Source of the DNA: Vibrio sinus
Lineage (GTDB): Bacteria > Pseudomonadota > Gammaproteobacteria > Enterobacterales > Vibrionaceae
Direction: 5' to 3'
Length of the DNA: 64,000 bases
Assembly (NCBI RefSeq): GCF_023634645.1
Contig: NZ_JAMKMR010000004.1
Location: forward strand, 1 to 64,000
Positions within the stretch are counted from its first letter, which is position 1; every line of letters starts with the position of its first letter. Of the stretch, positions 1 to 8,698 are shown one piece after another. A model generated the notes under the pieces. It was not told the DNA's origin. It searched no databases and saw only the letters and a list, made by a program, of their open reading frames with translations. The position numbers were made by a program, and so were the translations under genes.

Positions 1-5
1 GAATA

Positions 6-109
6 CAAATTGATGCTGTAGCTTGCATCTTTTGATTCTGCGATGCTCACGTACGTTTGTACGCTGCGCTTCTCAAATCAAAATCTGACAGCGCTACAAC
101 AGCAATTTG
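6..109. repeat. long imperfect palindrome
   Basis: The left arm from position 6 (CAAATTGATGCTGTAGC) matches the reverse complement of the right arm ending at 109 (CAAATTGCTGTTGTAGC). Pairing continues inward through TTTTGATT stretches to a GTAC/GTAC centre near 51-62. The transcript could fold into one long hairpin. Size and shape resemble ERIC-type intergenic palindromes, but I could not confirm membership by comparison. Confidence 0.55.
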
Positions 110-158
110 CCATCCAAAGCGGTCATAAGTAAGACTTTGGATTGAAAAATTTAGCTGC

Positions 159-235
159 GGAGTGGTAGTTCAGTTGGTTAGAATACCGGCCTGTCACGCC
201 GGGGGTCGCGGGTTCGAGTCCCGTCCACTCCGCCA
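159..235 (+). tRNA. tRNA-Asp (GTC)
   Basis: This is a 77-nt cloverleaf including encoded CCA, closely matching the known enterobacterial tRNA-Asp. The anticodon GTC is at 193-195 and the acceptor stem is GGAGTGG/CCACTCC. It is followed 48 bp later by tRNA-Trp and probably co-transcribed. In vibrios this pair often follows an rRNA operon, but no 5S sequence is visible in the 158 bp upstream. Confidence 0.97.
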
Positions 236-283
236 CTTATTCTGCTCTCTCTTTTGGGGTAGTGAGAATAAATAGAATATTCT

Positions 284-360
<77 letters not shown>

Positions 361-870
361 TAATCCTAAAGCTCTAGCTTCGGCTGGGGCTTTTTTGTAT
401 GTGTCGCTTTTGCAAAGCGATGTGTTGGGAGCTGGAGCGCCAGCCCGGTCGAATCTCTCCCCCCTACCGTAATCTTAAAGCTCTAGCTTCGGCTGGGGCT
501 TTTTTGTATGTGTCACTTTTGCAAAGCGATGTGTTGGGAGCTGGAGCGCCAGCCCGGCCGAATCTCTCCATCCCTGCCATAATCTTAAAGCTCTATCTTC
601 GGCTGGAGCTTTTTTGTATATGTCACTTTTGCAAAGCGATGTGTTGGGAGCTAGAGCGCCAGCCCGGTCGAATCTCTCCACCCCTGCCATAATCTTAAAG
701 CTCTAGCTTCGGATGGAGCTTTTTTGTATATGTCACTTTTGCAAAGCGATGTGTTGGGAGCTGGAGTGCCAGCCCGGTCGAATATCTCCATCCCTACCAT
801 AATATTATAGTTCTAGCTTTGGCTAGAGCTTGTCTGGATATGTCGTTTTTATAAATCGGTGTGTTTCGAG
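361..870 (+). repeat. 110-bp tandem repeats carrying tRNA-Trp 3' ends and terminators
   Basis: Units begin with TAATCTTAAAG at 361, 470, 580 and 690, with a decayed fifth copy from 800 to about 870, giving periods of 109, 110, 110 and 110 bp. Each unit has a terminator-like hairpin (AGCTCTAGC-TTCG-GCTGGAGCT then T6), a TTTTGCAAA linker, GTGTTGGGAG, a small GC-rich hairpin (GCTGG-AGCG-CCAGC), and a copy of the tRNA-Trp 3' segment CGAATCTCTCCACCCCTGCC. The array therefore looks like serial duplication of the end of the tRNA operon with its terminator. Open reading frames here are by-products of the repeats. The E. coli tyrT operon (rtT repeats) is a comparable arrangement. Confidence 0.9.
370..396 (+). 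terminator. terminator of the tRNA-Asp/Trp operon
   Basis: The stem AGCTCTAGC / GCTGGGGCT with a TTCG loop is followed by a run of T. It sits directly after tRNA-Trp and is the first of four similar hairpins spaced 110 bp apart. Confidence 0.85.
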
Positions 871-907
871 AATTTAAAGACTTTATGTAAGAGGACTTGG
901 GGAAGAA

Positions 908-927
908 GGCACCTGGGACTAGGTGCC
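908..927. terminator. terminator downstream of mgtE
   Basis: GGCACCT and AGGTGCC form a 7-bp stem with a 6-nt loop. On the minus strand it follows the mgtE stop codon and is followed by TTCTT. On the plus strand it is followed by GTTTCTTTATTT, so it may work in both directions. Confidence 0.7.
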
Positions 928-933
928 GTTTCT

Positions 934-2292
934 TTATTTAATAAGAAGAGTAGCTAAGCCTAAAAATGCTGAAAGTCCTACTACATCAGTGACTGTCGTT
1001 AGGGCCATACCGCCAGCGAGAGCAGGATCTATTTTCATTTTTTTAAGTAAAATTGGTAGAGTAACGCCTGCGATTCCTGCGACCAGTAAGTTCGTGAGCA
1101 TTGCTGCTGATATAATGCTTCCTAACAGCCAGCTGCCTTTCCAAAGAATCACAATTCCGCCAATAATTACCGCCCAAACGATGCCATTTAAAAAGCCGAT
1201 TGCCGCTTCTTTGTATAACAGCTGCTGTTTGTTACTGTCTCCAATTTGGCCTAAGGCAAGCCCACGAATTACTAGAGCTACCGTTTGATTACCTGCCACA
1301 CCACCCATAGACGGTACGATAGTCATCAGTACAGCTATGGCAGCCATTTGGTCTAAGGTTGCTTCAAACAAATTCGATACAGATGCTGCGGCGAGGGCGG
1401 CAAGTACATTTGCTCCTAGCCATACGCTTCTTTTTCTTGCAGACTTAATGACCGGTGCGAATGTGTCTTCGTCATCGTCCATACCAGCTAAGCTCATCAT
1501 TGAGTGTTCAGCGTCTTCACGAATAACGTCAACCACATCATCAATGGTGATACGGCCAACTAAAACATAGTTGTTATCTACTATGGGAGCAGAAATCCAA
1601 TTTCTTCTCTCAAATAAGCTGGCAACATCAGTATCGGAAGTTTCTACATCAATGGCCTCATCTGCGCTTTCCATCACTTCACTGACAGGAATATCTGGCT
1701 GAGTAGTGAGTAACGTTGACAAAGATAACTGGCCAATGAGTTTACTTTCCGCATTAACCACATAGAGGCTATCGGTTGCTTCAGGTAATTCCCCTTTGAT
1801 ACGTAAGTAGCGCAATACTACGTCAATATCAACGTCACCACGTATTGTGATAACGTCGGTGTTCATTAGCCCGCCAGCGGTATCTTCAGGATAAGAAAGT
1901 GCTGTTTCTACTCGTAGGCGATCAGCGGCATCCATTTGTGCCAAAACTTCCCTTGATAGCTCATCGGGTAAGCTTCTAAGTACATAGGCAATATCATCGG
2001 TGTCCATGCCTTCTGTCGCTTCAACCAGCTTTTCTGGTGGCATCTTTGAAACAATGGCATCTTTGACTTCCTCGTTAAGCTCGTCAAGTATTTCGCCATA
2101 GTCTTCTTGATCGGTTAGTTGCCAAAGGACTTCACGTATTTTTCGCGGAGACGCTTCAAGGAGCAGGGCGATATCCTCTGGCTCCATGTCTTGCAACTGC
2201 CTTCTGACATGAACAAACCGGCCGCTTTCGAGCGCTTCTGTGATCTCTTGGAGGGTTAGGTGAGCCTGGTCAAACTCAATTTGATCCGTCAT
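934..2292 (-). CDS. mgtE: magnesium transporter MgtE
   Basis: This is an inner-membrane Mg2+ channel of 452 residues, the usual family length. The order is an N-terminal helical MgtE_N domain (about 30-130), a CBS pair (about 135-255) that senses cytosolic Mg2+, and a C-terminal membrane domain of five helices (about 290-450). The membrane part contains GGVAGNQ (330-336) and a conserved aspartate at 436 in TTVTDVVG, matching the pore-lining Asp of the family. An AGGAGG ribosome site precedes the ATG. It is the last gene after the rpoN-ptsN-rapZ-ptsO run, but a 113-bp gap suggests its own promoter. Confidence 0.95.
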   Translation of the reverse strand: MTDQIEFDQAHLTLQEITEALESGRFVHVRRQLQDMEPEDIALLLEASPRKIREVLWQLTDQEDYGEILDELNEEVKDAIVSKMPPEKLVEATEGMDTDDIAYVLRSLPDELSREVLAQMDAADRLRVETALSYPEDTAGGLMNTDVITIRGDVDIDVVLRYLRIKGELPEATDSLYVVNAESKLIGQLSLSTLLTTQPDIPVSEVMESADEAIDVETSDTDVASLFERRNWISAPIVDNNYVLVGRITIDDVVDVIREDAEHSMMSLAGMDDDEDTFAPVIKSARKRSVWLGANVLAALAAASVSNLFEATLDQMAAIAVLMTIVPSMGGVAGNQTVALVIRGLALGQIGDSNKQQLLYKEAAIGFLNGIVWAVIIGGIVILWKGSWLLGSIISAAMLTNLLVAGIAGVTLPILLKKMKIDPALAGGMALTTVTDVVGLSAFLGLATLLIK

Positions 2293-2405
2293 CTGTTCCT
2301 CCTGAACTAGATATTGATAGAATCTTAAAATGGTAACCGAATTCTAGTTATTGTTTAATAACATCTTATGACGGATTACAGATTTATTGTATATTTCGGT
2401 AACGG

Positions 2406-2681
2406 TTAGTCTTCTTCGTCAAATTTCACTTCGATAAGATGACAGATAGCGTTAAGTGCGGATTGTGAATCGTGTCCGTGGGCAATAATGGTTACATGCT
2501 GTCCTTGTGCTGACTCTAGCATTAGCAGGCCCATTACGCCGTCGGCAGTCGCCTCTTTACCTTCCTGGTTTTGGATGGTAATGGTTGAATTGAAGGATTG
2601 AGCGAGTTCAACGAGCTTGATAGCGGCCCGAGCATGTAAGCCGAGTCGATTTTGGATCAAAACGGTTTTGCTACATTGCAT
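2406..2681 (-). CDS. ptsO: phosphocarrier protein NPr (HPr-like)
   Basis: This 91-residue HPr-family protein passes phosphate from EI-Ntr to EIIA-Ntr in the nitrogen PTS, a regulatory chain that does not import sugar. The phosphorylated histidine is His16 in GLHARAA, and the second HPr motif region GVMGLLML is present. The gene starts 9 bp after rapZ and belongs to the rpoN-hpf-ptsN-rapZ-ptsO cluster, so both ends of the phosphorelay are co-expressed. Confidence 0.95.
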   Translation of the reverse strand: MQCSKTVLIQNRLGLHARAAIKLVELAQSFNSTITIQNQEGKEATADGVMGLLMLESAQGQHVTIIAHGHDSQSALNAICHLIEVKFDEED

Positions 2682-2690
2682 ACAATAACT

Positions 2691-3551
2691 CTAAGGCGTT
2701 TGTTTTTCTAAAGTTGTATGATGAATTTGAACTTGGTGACCCATGTCCATAAAGTATTCACCTATCTGCTGAGTAAGGTAAACAGAGCGATGTTTGCCTC
2801 CGGTACAGCCGATGGCGACGGTCAAATAACTGCGATTGTTCTTTTCAAGTAGTGGCAGCCACTGTTCAATAAAACGTTGCAACTGTACTCGAAGTTTTAT
2901 CACTTCAATATGGCATTCAAGAAAAGTCTTCACCGGAGAGTCTAAGCCTGTGAATGGCCTGAGCTCTGGTTGCCAATGAGGGTTAGGGAGAAAGCGCACG
3001 TCAAACACGTAGTCGGCATCTTTTGGGAGCCCATATTTAAAGCCAAACGATTGGAAAACCATAACAAGCTTTTGTCTTTGCTCTCCTTCAACGTACATGC
3101 GTACATTCTCGCTTAACTCATGTAGCGACTGCTTTGAGCTATCGATGACTAAATCAGCGTTTTCTTTTAAGGGAGCGAGTATGTCTTTTTCTAATTCAAT
3201 CGCTTGCGACAGGGTTAAGCTTGACTCAGTAAGTGACAGAGGGTGAAGACGGCGAGTTTCGCTATAACGCTTGAGCAAGGTATCTTGGGTGGCGTCGAGG
3301 AATAATATTTCGACATCGCGATCTTTTTTCAGCTTATCAAGTAGCTTAGAGACCAAGGTTGGATCTTTGGGTAAGTTACGAATATCAATGCTTACCGCGA
3401 CATTTTGATTGCTGGTTTTGACTGACTGAACAAAGGATTGAAACAGATCAACGGGTAGGTTATCAACACAATAATACCCTATGTCTTCTAATGATCGTAA
3501 GGCGACACTTTTGCCAGCCCCCGATTGACCACTTACAACGATTAATCGCAT
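2691..3551 (-). CDS. rapZ: RNase adapter protein RapZ
   Basis: RapZ is a nucleotide-binding protein that in E. coli binds the small RNA GlmZ and directs RNase E to it, lowering GlmS synthesis when glucosamine-6-phosphate is plentiful. The Walker A motif GQSGAGKS lies at residues 8-15, and the C-terminal RNA-binding part keeps [12 protein letters not shown] chose the ATG at 3551 (286 residues, MRLIVVSG) because it fits E. coli RapZ. A GTG at 3566 overlapping the ptsN stop would add five residues and cannot be excluded. glmS, the regulated target in E. coli, is also in this window. Confidence 0.93.
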   Translation of the reverse strand: MRLIVVSGQSGAGKSVALRSLEDIGYYCVDNLPVDLFQSFVQSVKTSNQNVAVSIDIRNLPKDPTLVSKLLDKLKKDRDVEILFLDATQDTLLKRYSETRRLHPLSLTESSLTLSQAIELEKDILAPLKENADLVIDSSKQSLHELSENVRMYVEGEQRQKLVMVFQSFGFKYGLPKDADYVFDVRFLPNPHWQPELRPFTGLDSPVKTFLECHIEVIKLRVQLQRFIEQWLPLLEKNNRSYLTVAIGCTGGKHRSVYLTQQIGEYFMDMGHQVQIHHTTLEKQTP

Positions 3552-3562
3552 AGTGTTTCGGC

Positions 3563-4009
3563 TCACTCATTCACTATAATGCTATAAAGTTCTTGATCGC
3601 TTTGTGCGCTGCGTAATTGCTTGAGAATCTTCTTATCGTTGAGTTTCTCTGCCATACATGAAAGCGTCTTTAGGTGCTCTTTACACTTTTCATCTGGGAC
3701 TAAAAGAGCAAAGAGTAAATCTACCGGGCGGTTGTCAATGGCATCAAACTCAATGGGTTCATCACATTGCATGAGAACAGCAATCGCCTCATCGCTGGAT
3801 TTCATTCGTGCGTGAGGAATCGCAATGCCATTGCCAATACCTGTGCTACCCATCTTTTCACGACTAAGCATACACTCAAATAGTTCGGTGGCATCTTGGC
3901 CTGTGTGAGATGCGGCAATTTCACTTATCATTTCAAGTGCGCGTTTCTTACTTGTACAATGGACTGCACTCTTTGTGCAGTCCAAGGTAAGTACTTCACT
4001 TATTTGCAT
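3563..4009 (-). CDS. ptsN: nitrogen-PTS protein EIIA-Ntr (PtsN)
   Basis: This 148-residue cytosolic regulator accepts phosphate from NPr and, in its free form, controls potassium transport and stress functions in relatives. The phosphorylated histidine is His66 in GIAIPHARM. The length and [12 protein letters not shown] motif match EIIA of the fructose/nitrogen class. The gene lies two bases from hpf and abuts or overlaps rapZ, which points to one transcript and translational coupling. Confidence 0.95.
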   Translation of the reverse strand: MQISEVLTLDCTKSAVHCTSKKRALEMISEIAASHTGQDATELFECMLSREKMGSTGIGNGIAIPHARMKSSDEAIAVLMQCDEPIEFDAIDNRPVDLLFALLVPDEKCKEHLKTLSCMAEKLNDKKILKQLRSAQSDQELYSIIVNE

Positions 4010-4011
4010 GG

Positions 4012-4299
4012 TTAATGACTACTTAACTTTTCTTTGTGTTTATTAAGTTGGCGAACCAGCTTATCAACGAGGGCGTCAATAGCGGCATACATATTTTCAT
4101 CGTCTGCGGTTGCGTGGATGTCGCCTTGATTCACATGAAGGGTAGCTTCGGCTATTTGGCGAACTTTTTCAACTCGTAATACAACGTGAACGTTATTTAT
4201 ATGGTCAAAAAAGCGTTCGAGTTTTTGAAACTTGGAGTTCACATAGTCTTGCATTGACTCGGTTAAATCAACATGATGGCCTTTTATATTAATTTGCAT
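4012..4299 (-). CDS. hpf: ribosome hibernation promoting factor
   Basis: This is a 95-residue short-form HPF that binds the 30S subunit at the mRNA/tRNA channel and promotes 100S ribosome dimers in stationary phase. The sequence shows the family start MQINIKGHHVDLT, the DHINNVHVVLRVEK strand and the HATADDENMYAAIDALVDKL helix. The length fits short HPF, without the extra C-terminal dimerisation domain of long HPF. It sits 25 bp after rpoN, as in most gammaproteobacteria. Confidence 0.95.
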   Translation of the reverse strand: MQINIKGHHVDLTESMQDYVNSKFQKLERFFDHINNVHVVLRVEKVRQIAEATLHVNQGDIHATADDENMYAAIDALVDKLVRQLNKHKEKLSSH

Positions 4300-4324
4300 A
4301 GACTTTCCTTCTCTGTTGTGGTGC

Positions 4325-5803
4325 CTATAACAGGCGTTTGCGCTGACTTGAAGGGGCGATACCTAAGGACTCTCTGTACTTAGCAATGGTCCGCCTTGCT
4401 ACCTGAATCCCTTGATCAGCTAAAAGTGCTGCAATTTTGCTGTCACTGAGTGGCTTTGCGGTATTTTCAGCCGCCACCAATTTTTTGATGAGTGCTCGAA
4501 TTGCAGTTGATGAACATTCTCCTCCGTTATCCGTGCTTACGTGGCTGGAGAAAAAGTATTTCAATTCAAAGATCCCTCTTGGTGTATGCATAAACTTTTG
4601 CGTGGTCACACGTGAAATCGTTGATTCATGCATATCCACTGCGAGTGCAACATCATTTAAAACCATGGGTTTCATGGCTTCTTCACCGTGCTCAAAAAAC
4701 TCTCTTTGATGTTCGACGATGCATTTAGCGACTTTTAATAGTGTTTCATTTCTGCTTTCTAGACTTTTTATCAGCCATTTCGCTTCTTGTAAATTGGTGC
4801 GGATATATTGGCTATCGGCACTATTACCTTTGCCTAGGGAAGCGTATTGCTGATTAACTTTCAGTTTTGGCACGCTGTCTGGGTTTATGGTGACAACCCA
4901 TTTACCATGATCTTTATAGACAGACACATCAGGGATCACGTATTCCGCGTGTTCTGAAGTGATTCGATTTCCAGGGCGAGGGTCGAGCTGTTGAATCAGT
5001 TTCAACGCTTCTTTTAAGTCAGACTCTTTAAGCTTGGAATCTTTAATGATCTGCTTGTAATCTCGGTTACCCAGTTGATCGATATGATCGCGCAGGATCA
5101 ATTTAGCTTCGCAAAGCCAAGGGGTATCTTCTGGGAAAGAAGCAAGCTGAAGCAGCAAACAATCTTGCAAATTTGCAGAGGCAACTCCGACGGGATCAAA
5201 CTGCTGAATGCGTTTTCGAACGGCCTCAATTTCATCAAGCTCTACTTCTTCATCATTAAAGCTATCTAGAATGTCCTGAGTAGAAACCGTTAAATAACCG
5301 TAATCATCGATAGCGTCGATAATCGCTAGAGCAATGGTTCGGTCAGTTTCAGAAAAAGGTGTCAGGTCGAGTTGCCAGATAAGATAGTCTTGAAGAGATT
5401 CTGTGGTTTCACCCTGATAGATAGGGGTGTCGTCATCTAGGGCTAAGCCTGTACTGCCTGTGTTAGCACTGTAGACGTCATCCCAAGTGGTATCGATTTC
5501 AAGCTCATTCGAAATTTCTGACTTCTCGATTAGCTCAGAGCTGTCTTTGGCCTCGACTTCGATAGGCTCGCTGGTTTCGCTGACCTCTGCCGAAGCCTCT
5601 TTTGTCTCTGAGGGCGACTTTTCTTCAGCAGAAGGCGAGTCTTCAGTGGCATCTTCAACATCGAGTAGCGGGTTTGAGTCGAGTGCGTCTTGTATTTCTT
5701 GTTGTAAGTCCAACGTAGATAATTGCAGTAAGCGGATGGCTTGCTGCAATTGCGGTGTCATGGCTAACTGCTGACCTAGCTTGAGTTGCAATGAAGGTTT
5801 CAT
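4325..5803 (-). CDS. rpoN: RNA polymerase sigma-54 factor
   Basis: RpoN directs polymerase to -24/-12 promoters and needs AAA+ activators; in vibrios it controls flagella, nitrogen use and quorum sensing. The 492-residue product has a glutamine/leucine-rich region I (1-50, [17 protein letters not shown]), an acidic region II (about 55-120, rich in Glu/Ser), the core-binding domain, and a C-terminal RpoN box [10 protein letters not shown] at 469-478. The gene follows lptB after 53 bp and leads the hpf-ptsN-rapZ-ptsO group. Confidence 0.97.
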   Translation of the reverse strand: MKPSLQLKLGQQLAMTPQLQQAIRLLQLSTLDLQQEIQDALDSNPLLDVEDATEDSPSAEEKSPSETKEASAEVSETSEPIEVEAKDSSELIEKSEISNELEIDTTWDDVYSANTGSTGLALDDDTPIYQGETTESLQDYLIWQLDLTPFSETDRTIALAIIDAIDDYGYLTVSTQDILDSFNDEEVELDEIEAVRKRIQQFDPVGVASANLQDCLLLQLASFPEDTPWLCEAKLILRDHIDQLGNRDYKQIIKDSKLKESDLKEALKLIQQLDPRPGNRITSEHAEYVIPDVSVYKDHGKWVVTINPDSVPKLKVNQQYASLGKGNSADSQYIRTNLQEAKWLIKSLESRNETLLKVAKCIVEHQREFFEHGEEAMKPMVLNDVALAVDMHESTISRVTTQKFMHTPRGIFELKYFFSSHVSTDNGGECSSTAIRALIKKLVAAENTAKPLSDSKIAALLADQGIQVARRTIAKYRESLGIAPSSQRKRLL

Positions 5804-5856
5804 TAACTAATTCTGACCTTTTATTCTTCTCTAAAATCTCGCTACGCTCTGTTTAA

Positions 5857-6582
5857 TCATAGACGGAATTGCTCACCGAGATAAACTTGTTTTACCTGCT
5901 CATTGTTGAGAACATCCGCTGGCGTACCTTCTGCGATGAGATGCCCTTGGCTCACAATATAAGCTTTCTCACATACATCAAGAGTTTCGCGAACATTGTG
6001 GTCGGTAATCAATACCCCGAGGCCACGATCTCTTAAGTGTTCAATTATTTTTTTTATGTCGATAACCGATATTGGGTCAACCCCAGCAAAGGGTTCATCC
6101 AATAATATGAATTGTGGGTTGGCGGCTAACGCTCGGGCGATTTCCACTCGTCGACGTTCTCCACCTGATAGTGCCATACCGGCACTGTGACGAATGTGCT
6201 GTATATTGAATTCTTCCAATAAATCTTCCAGCCTGTCTTGCCTTTGTTCCCTAGTGAGCTCTTTTCGGGTTTGTAATACAGCCATGATATTGTCTTCAAC
6301 AGATAACTTGCGGAAGATGGATGCTTCTTGAGGCAGATAGCCGATACCCATGCGCGAGCGACTGTGCATAGGCAAAATACTGATGTCTTGATCGTCTATC
6401 ATAATTTTGCCTTCGTCACGAGCCACTAGGCCTACAATCATGTAAAACGAAGTGGTTTTACCTGCTCCGTTAGGCCCAAGTAAGCCAACAATTTGGCCAG
6501 ACTCGACTTGGATGCTTACGTCAGAAACGACTTTTCTATTTTTGTAGCTTTTGGCTAAATGCTCTGCTCTTAATATGGCCAT
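5857..6582 (-). CDS. lptB: LPS export ABC transporter ATPase LptB
   Basis: LptB powers extraction of lipopolysaccharide from the inner membrane with LptF/LptG and pushes it across the LptC-LptA bridge. The 241-residue protein has Walker A GPNGAGKT (36-43), Q-loop YLPQEASIF, signature LSGGE (138-142) and Walker B FILLDEPF (about 158-165). It begins two bases after lptA and forms one operon with lptC and lptA. Confidence 0.96.
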   Translation of the reverse strand: MAILRAEHLAKSYKNRKVVSDVSIQVESGQIVGLLGPNGAGKTTSFYMIVGLVARDEGKIMIDDQDISILPMHSRSRMGIGYLPQEASIFRKLSVEDNIMAVLQTRKELTREQRQDRLEDLLEEFNIQHIRHSAGMALSGGERRRVEIARALAANPQFILLDEPFAGVDPISVIDIKKIIEHLRDRGLGVLITDHNVRETLDVCEKAYIVSQGHLIAEGTPADVLNNEQVKQVYLGEQFRL

Positions 6583-6584
6583 AA

Positions 6585-7085
6585 TTATTTCTGATTCATT
6601 GTTTGGGGCTGTATAACAGTGGAAACTCGATCGCCTTTGTTGGTACCGTCAGCAATCAACGTTTGTGTTGATATCTTGTAACGGATCTTATTGCCTTTAA
6701 CGACACTGTCATCTTGCGAGAGTACGGCATCTTGAATCATGGTCAGCTGGTCATTGGCCATACTGTAATAAAGCTCGTTTGCTTCGCCATGTAGAGTCTT
6801 GCCATCATCTGTTAACTGGGAGAAGGTGGCAGGTTTGCCATAGCCTTCTATTTCTTTCACTGCACCTGTTTTGGCATCGCGATAGACAATCACTTTGTCC
6901 GCGTTCATATTGATGCTGCCCTGTTTGAGCTTCACATCACCTAAAAAGGTCACCTTATGACTTTGCATGTCAAGTTGCTGACTGTCTGAATCTATGTAAA
7001 CAGGTTGATTGCGGTCTGTCGAAAGCGCAAATGCGCTTGTAGAAAAGATTAAACAGGCAATCAAACTAACGTGTGAGATTTTCAT
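6585..7085 (-). CDS. lptA: periplasmic LPS transport protein LptA
   Basis: LptA forms the periplasmic beta-jellyroll bridge carrying LPS from LptC to LptD. I chose the ATG at 7085 (166 residues): it has an AAGGT ribosome site and gives a signal peptide ([20 protein letters not shown]). The mature part has the OstA-type repeats [21 protein letters not shown] and [10 protein letters not shown]. The start overlaps the end of lptC by 20 bp, which suggests translational coupling. Confidence 0.94.
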   Translation of the reverse strand: MKISHVSLIACLIFSTSAFALSTDRNQPVYIDSDSQQLDMQSHKVTFLGDVKLKQGSINMNADKVIVYRDAKTGAVKEIEGYGKPATFSQLTDDGKTLHGEANELYYSMANDQLTMIQDAVLSQDDSVVKGNKIRYKISTQTLIADGTNKGDRVSTVIQPQTMNQK

Positions 7086-7629
7086 ATCGACCTTGTACGT
7101 GGTTGAAAAGAACAGCTTGATGATCGCCAAAGTTACCTTTCATCGCTTGTCCTACCGTTTTAAATTGTGGGCCCACCATGGTTACTGGGGTGTCCGTCCA
7201 AAAGTCTCTTTTTATCACCTGAATGTTCAATTCTGTGGTGGAAAAAGTATCAAACGCTGACTTTGGTAATAAGTTCTTTGCCAGTACGTTTTGTTTTAAT
7301 TTGAGCACGTGATTTTTATCAAGAATGCCTTTATCTGCGGTGACTTGCCATTCTTGAACTGTGCCATCTCTATATATTTTTAAAATAGGATGATCAAAGT
7401 AGGTATCACCACTATTCGAGTAATATTCTAAGTGTTTTGAGGAGATGATATAGCTCAGTACACCATTTGAGTTGTACGAATCATTGACTATATTATCTCC
7501 AGTAAACATTGGCAATTCGGCATTTGGCGCAACTTGCTCATTGGAGGCTTGCTCCCTATCAAACAGATAGTAAGCTGACCATAGTGCGACAAAGACCAAC
7601 AGCGTGTATATGATGCGAGATAGCTTCAT
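7066..7629 (-). CDS. lptC: LPS export protein LptC
   Basis: LptC is a bitopic inner-membrane protein that receives LPS from LptB2FG and hands it to LptA. The 187 residues start with one transmembrane helix (about 5-20, IIYTLLVFVALWSAYYLF) followed by a periplasmic beta-jellyroll domain (SKHLEYYSNSGDTYFDHPILKIYRDG). Its ATG overlaps the TGA of a tiny upstream frame (ATGA). In relatives kdsC lies directly upstream, but not here. Confidence 0.93.
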   Translation of the reverse strand: MKLSRIIYTLLVFVALWSAYYLFDREQASNEQVAPNAELPMFTGDNIVNDSYNSNGVLSYIISSKHLEYYSNSGDTYFDHPILKIYRDGTVQEWQVTADKGILDKNHVLKLKQNVLAKNLLPKSAFDTFSTTELNIQVIKRDFWTDTPVTMVGPQFKTVGQAMKGNFGDHQAVLFNHVQGRYENLTR

Positions 7630-7709
7630 ATATTCTGGCCTTGCTGGTATACCGCGCTTACGCTTAAAGCGATATTGGGTTCTTTTTCATGGTAAGAAGG
7701 TTGGAACAT
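7626..7709 (-). CDS. 27-codon coupled frame where kdsC is expected
   Basis: Between kdsD and lptC there is room for only this short frame. It starts with ATG overlapping the kdsD stop (TAATG) and ends with TGA overlapping the lptC start (ATGA). The predicted peptide begins MFQPSYHEKE and ends YQQGQNI. I see no clear likeness to KdsC, whose DVDGV motif is absent. It may be what remains after a deletion of kdsC, or a chance frame that keeps lptC coupled to kdsD. Confidence 0.4.
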   Translation of the reverse strand: MFQPSYHEKEPNIALSVSAVYQQGQNI

Positions 7710-8674
7710 TACATCACTCCAGCTTTAAGTAAATCGTGAATGCTAAGTACTCCTACCAACTTTCCTTGTTCACATAAGAGAAGGCCTGTGATGGCTTTTT
7801 CTTGCATCATATTCAGCCCTTCGACGGCGAGCATGTCTGGGTTAGCGACGGTTGGCTTTTTCGTCATGACGTCTTTGATGAGAGATGAATGGATATCGAC
7901 TCGTTTATCCAACACTCTTCTCAAATCACCATCGGTGAAAACACCTACCAATTGCTCATCGTTATCGATGACCGCAGTAAAGCCGAGCTTTTTCTGGCTG
8001 ATTTCTAACAGCGCTTCGCTGACTGGGGTATCAGGTGACACTATGGGTAACTCGTCGCCACTGTGCATAATATCTGAAATCTTTAACAGTAACTTCCGAC
8101 CTAGTGCTCCCCCAGGATGGGAAAGCGCAAAATCGTCGGCCGTGAAGCCTCTTGCTTCAAGTAGTGCGACGGTCAAGGCATCGCCCATGACCAAAGTAGC
8201 GGTGGTACTTGATGTGGGAGCTAACCCCAAAGGACACGCTTCTTTAGGTACTTTGATGGTGAGGTTAGTGTTTGCTAGCCTTGCCATCGTTGAGGTTGGG
8301 TTGCCGGTTATGCTGATAATTTGAACTTTTAGACGCTTTAGAACCGGGTACAGAGATAGTATTTCTGTTGACTCGCCTGAGTAAGAGATGGCTAACACAA
8401 TATCACCAGATTCTATCATGCCTAAGTCGCCGTGAGCGGCTTCTCCTGGATGAACAAAAAAAGCTGAGGTGCCAGTGCTGGCAAGAGATGCTGCTATTTT
8501 ATTGCCAATGTGCCCAGACTTACCCATCCCCATCACAACAACCTTGCCGTTTGAGTTGGACAATATCAATTCGCACGCTTGGTCGAAATTGTCGTCAAAA
8601 TATTGATCGAGCTGCTGTAGAGCTTGAATTTCTGTATCGAGCACCTGTTGTGCAACGCTTCGATAATTGAACAT
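7709..8674 (-). CDS. kdsD: arabinose-5-phosphate isomerase KdsD
   Basis: KdsD converts ribulose-5-phosphate to arabinose-5-phosphate, the first step of Kdo synthesis for LPS. The 321-residue protein has an N-terminal SIS sugar-isomerase domain (about 40-170, with MGMGKSGHIGNKIAAS and FFVHPGEAAHGDLGM) and a C-terminal CBS pair (about 205-320). This matches the usual length and domain order. It stands between the yrbG-type antiporter gene and the lpt genes, as usual. Confidence 0.95.
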   Translation of the reverse strand: MFNYRSVAQQVLDTEIQALQQLDQYFDDNFDQACELILSNSNGKVVVMGMGKSGHIGNKIAASLASTGTSAFFVHPGEAAHGDLGMIESGDIVLAISYSGESTEILSLYPVLKRLKVQIISITGNPTSTMARLANTNLTIKVPKEACPLGLAPTSSTTATLVMGDALTVALLEARGFTADDFALSHPGGALGRKLLLKISDIMHSGDELPIVSPDTPVSEALLEISQKKLGFTAVIDNDEQLVGVFTDGDLRRVLDKRVDIHSSLIKDVMTKKPTVANPDMLAVEGLNMMQEKAITGLLLCEQGKLVGVLSIHDLLKAGVM

Positions 8675-8698
8675 GGTTAAATCCTAAATTTCAGCAGC

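Noticed and set aside
399..692. Open reading frame of about 97 codons with internal repeats
   Set aside because: It lies inside the 110-bp tRNA-derived tandem repeats; the period of 109-110 bp only by chance leaves the frame open, and there is no ribosome site.
2293..2405. Magnesium riboswitch in front of mgtE
   Set aside because: The gap is only 113 bp and shows no M-box or mgtA-like leader structure that I can recognise.
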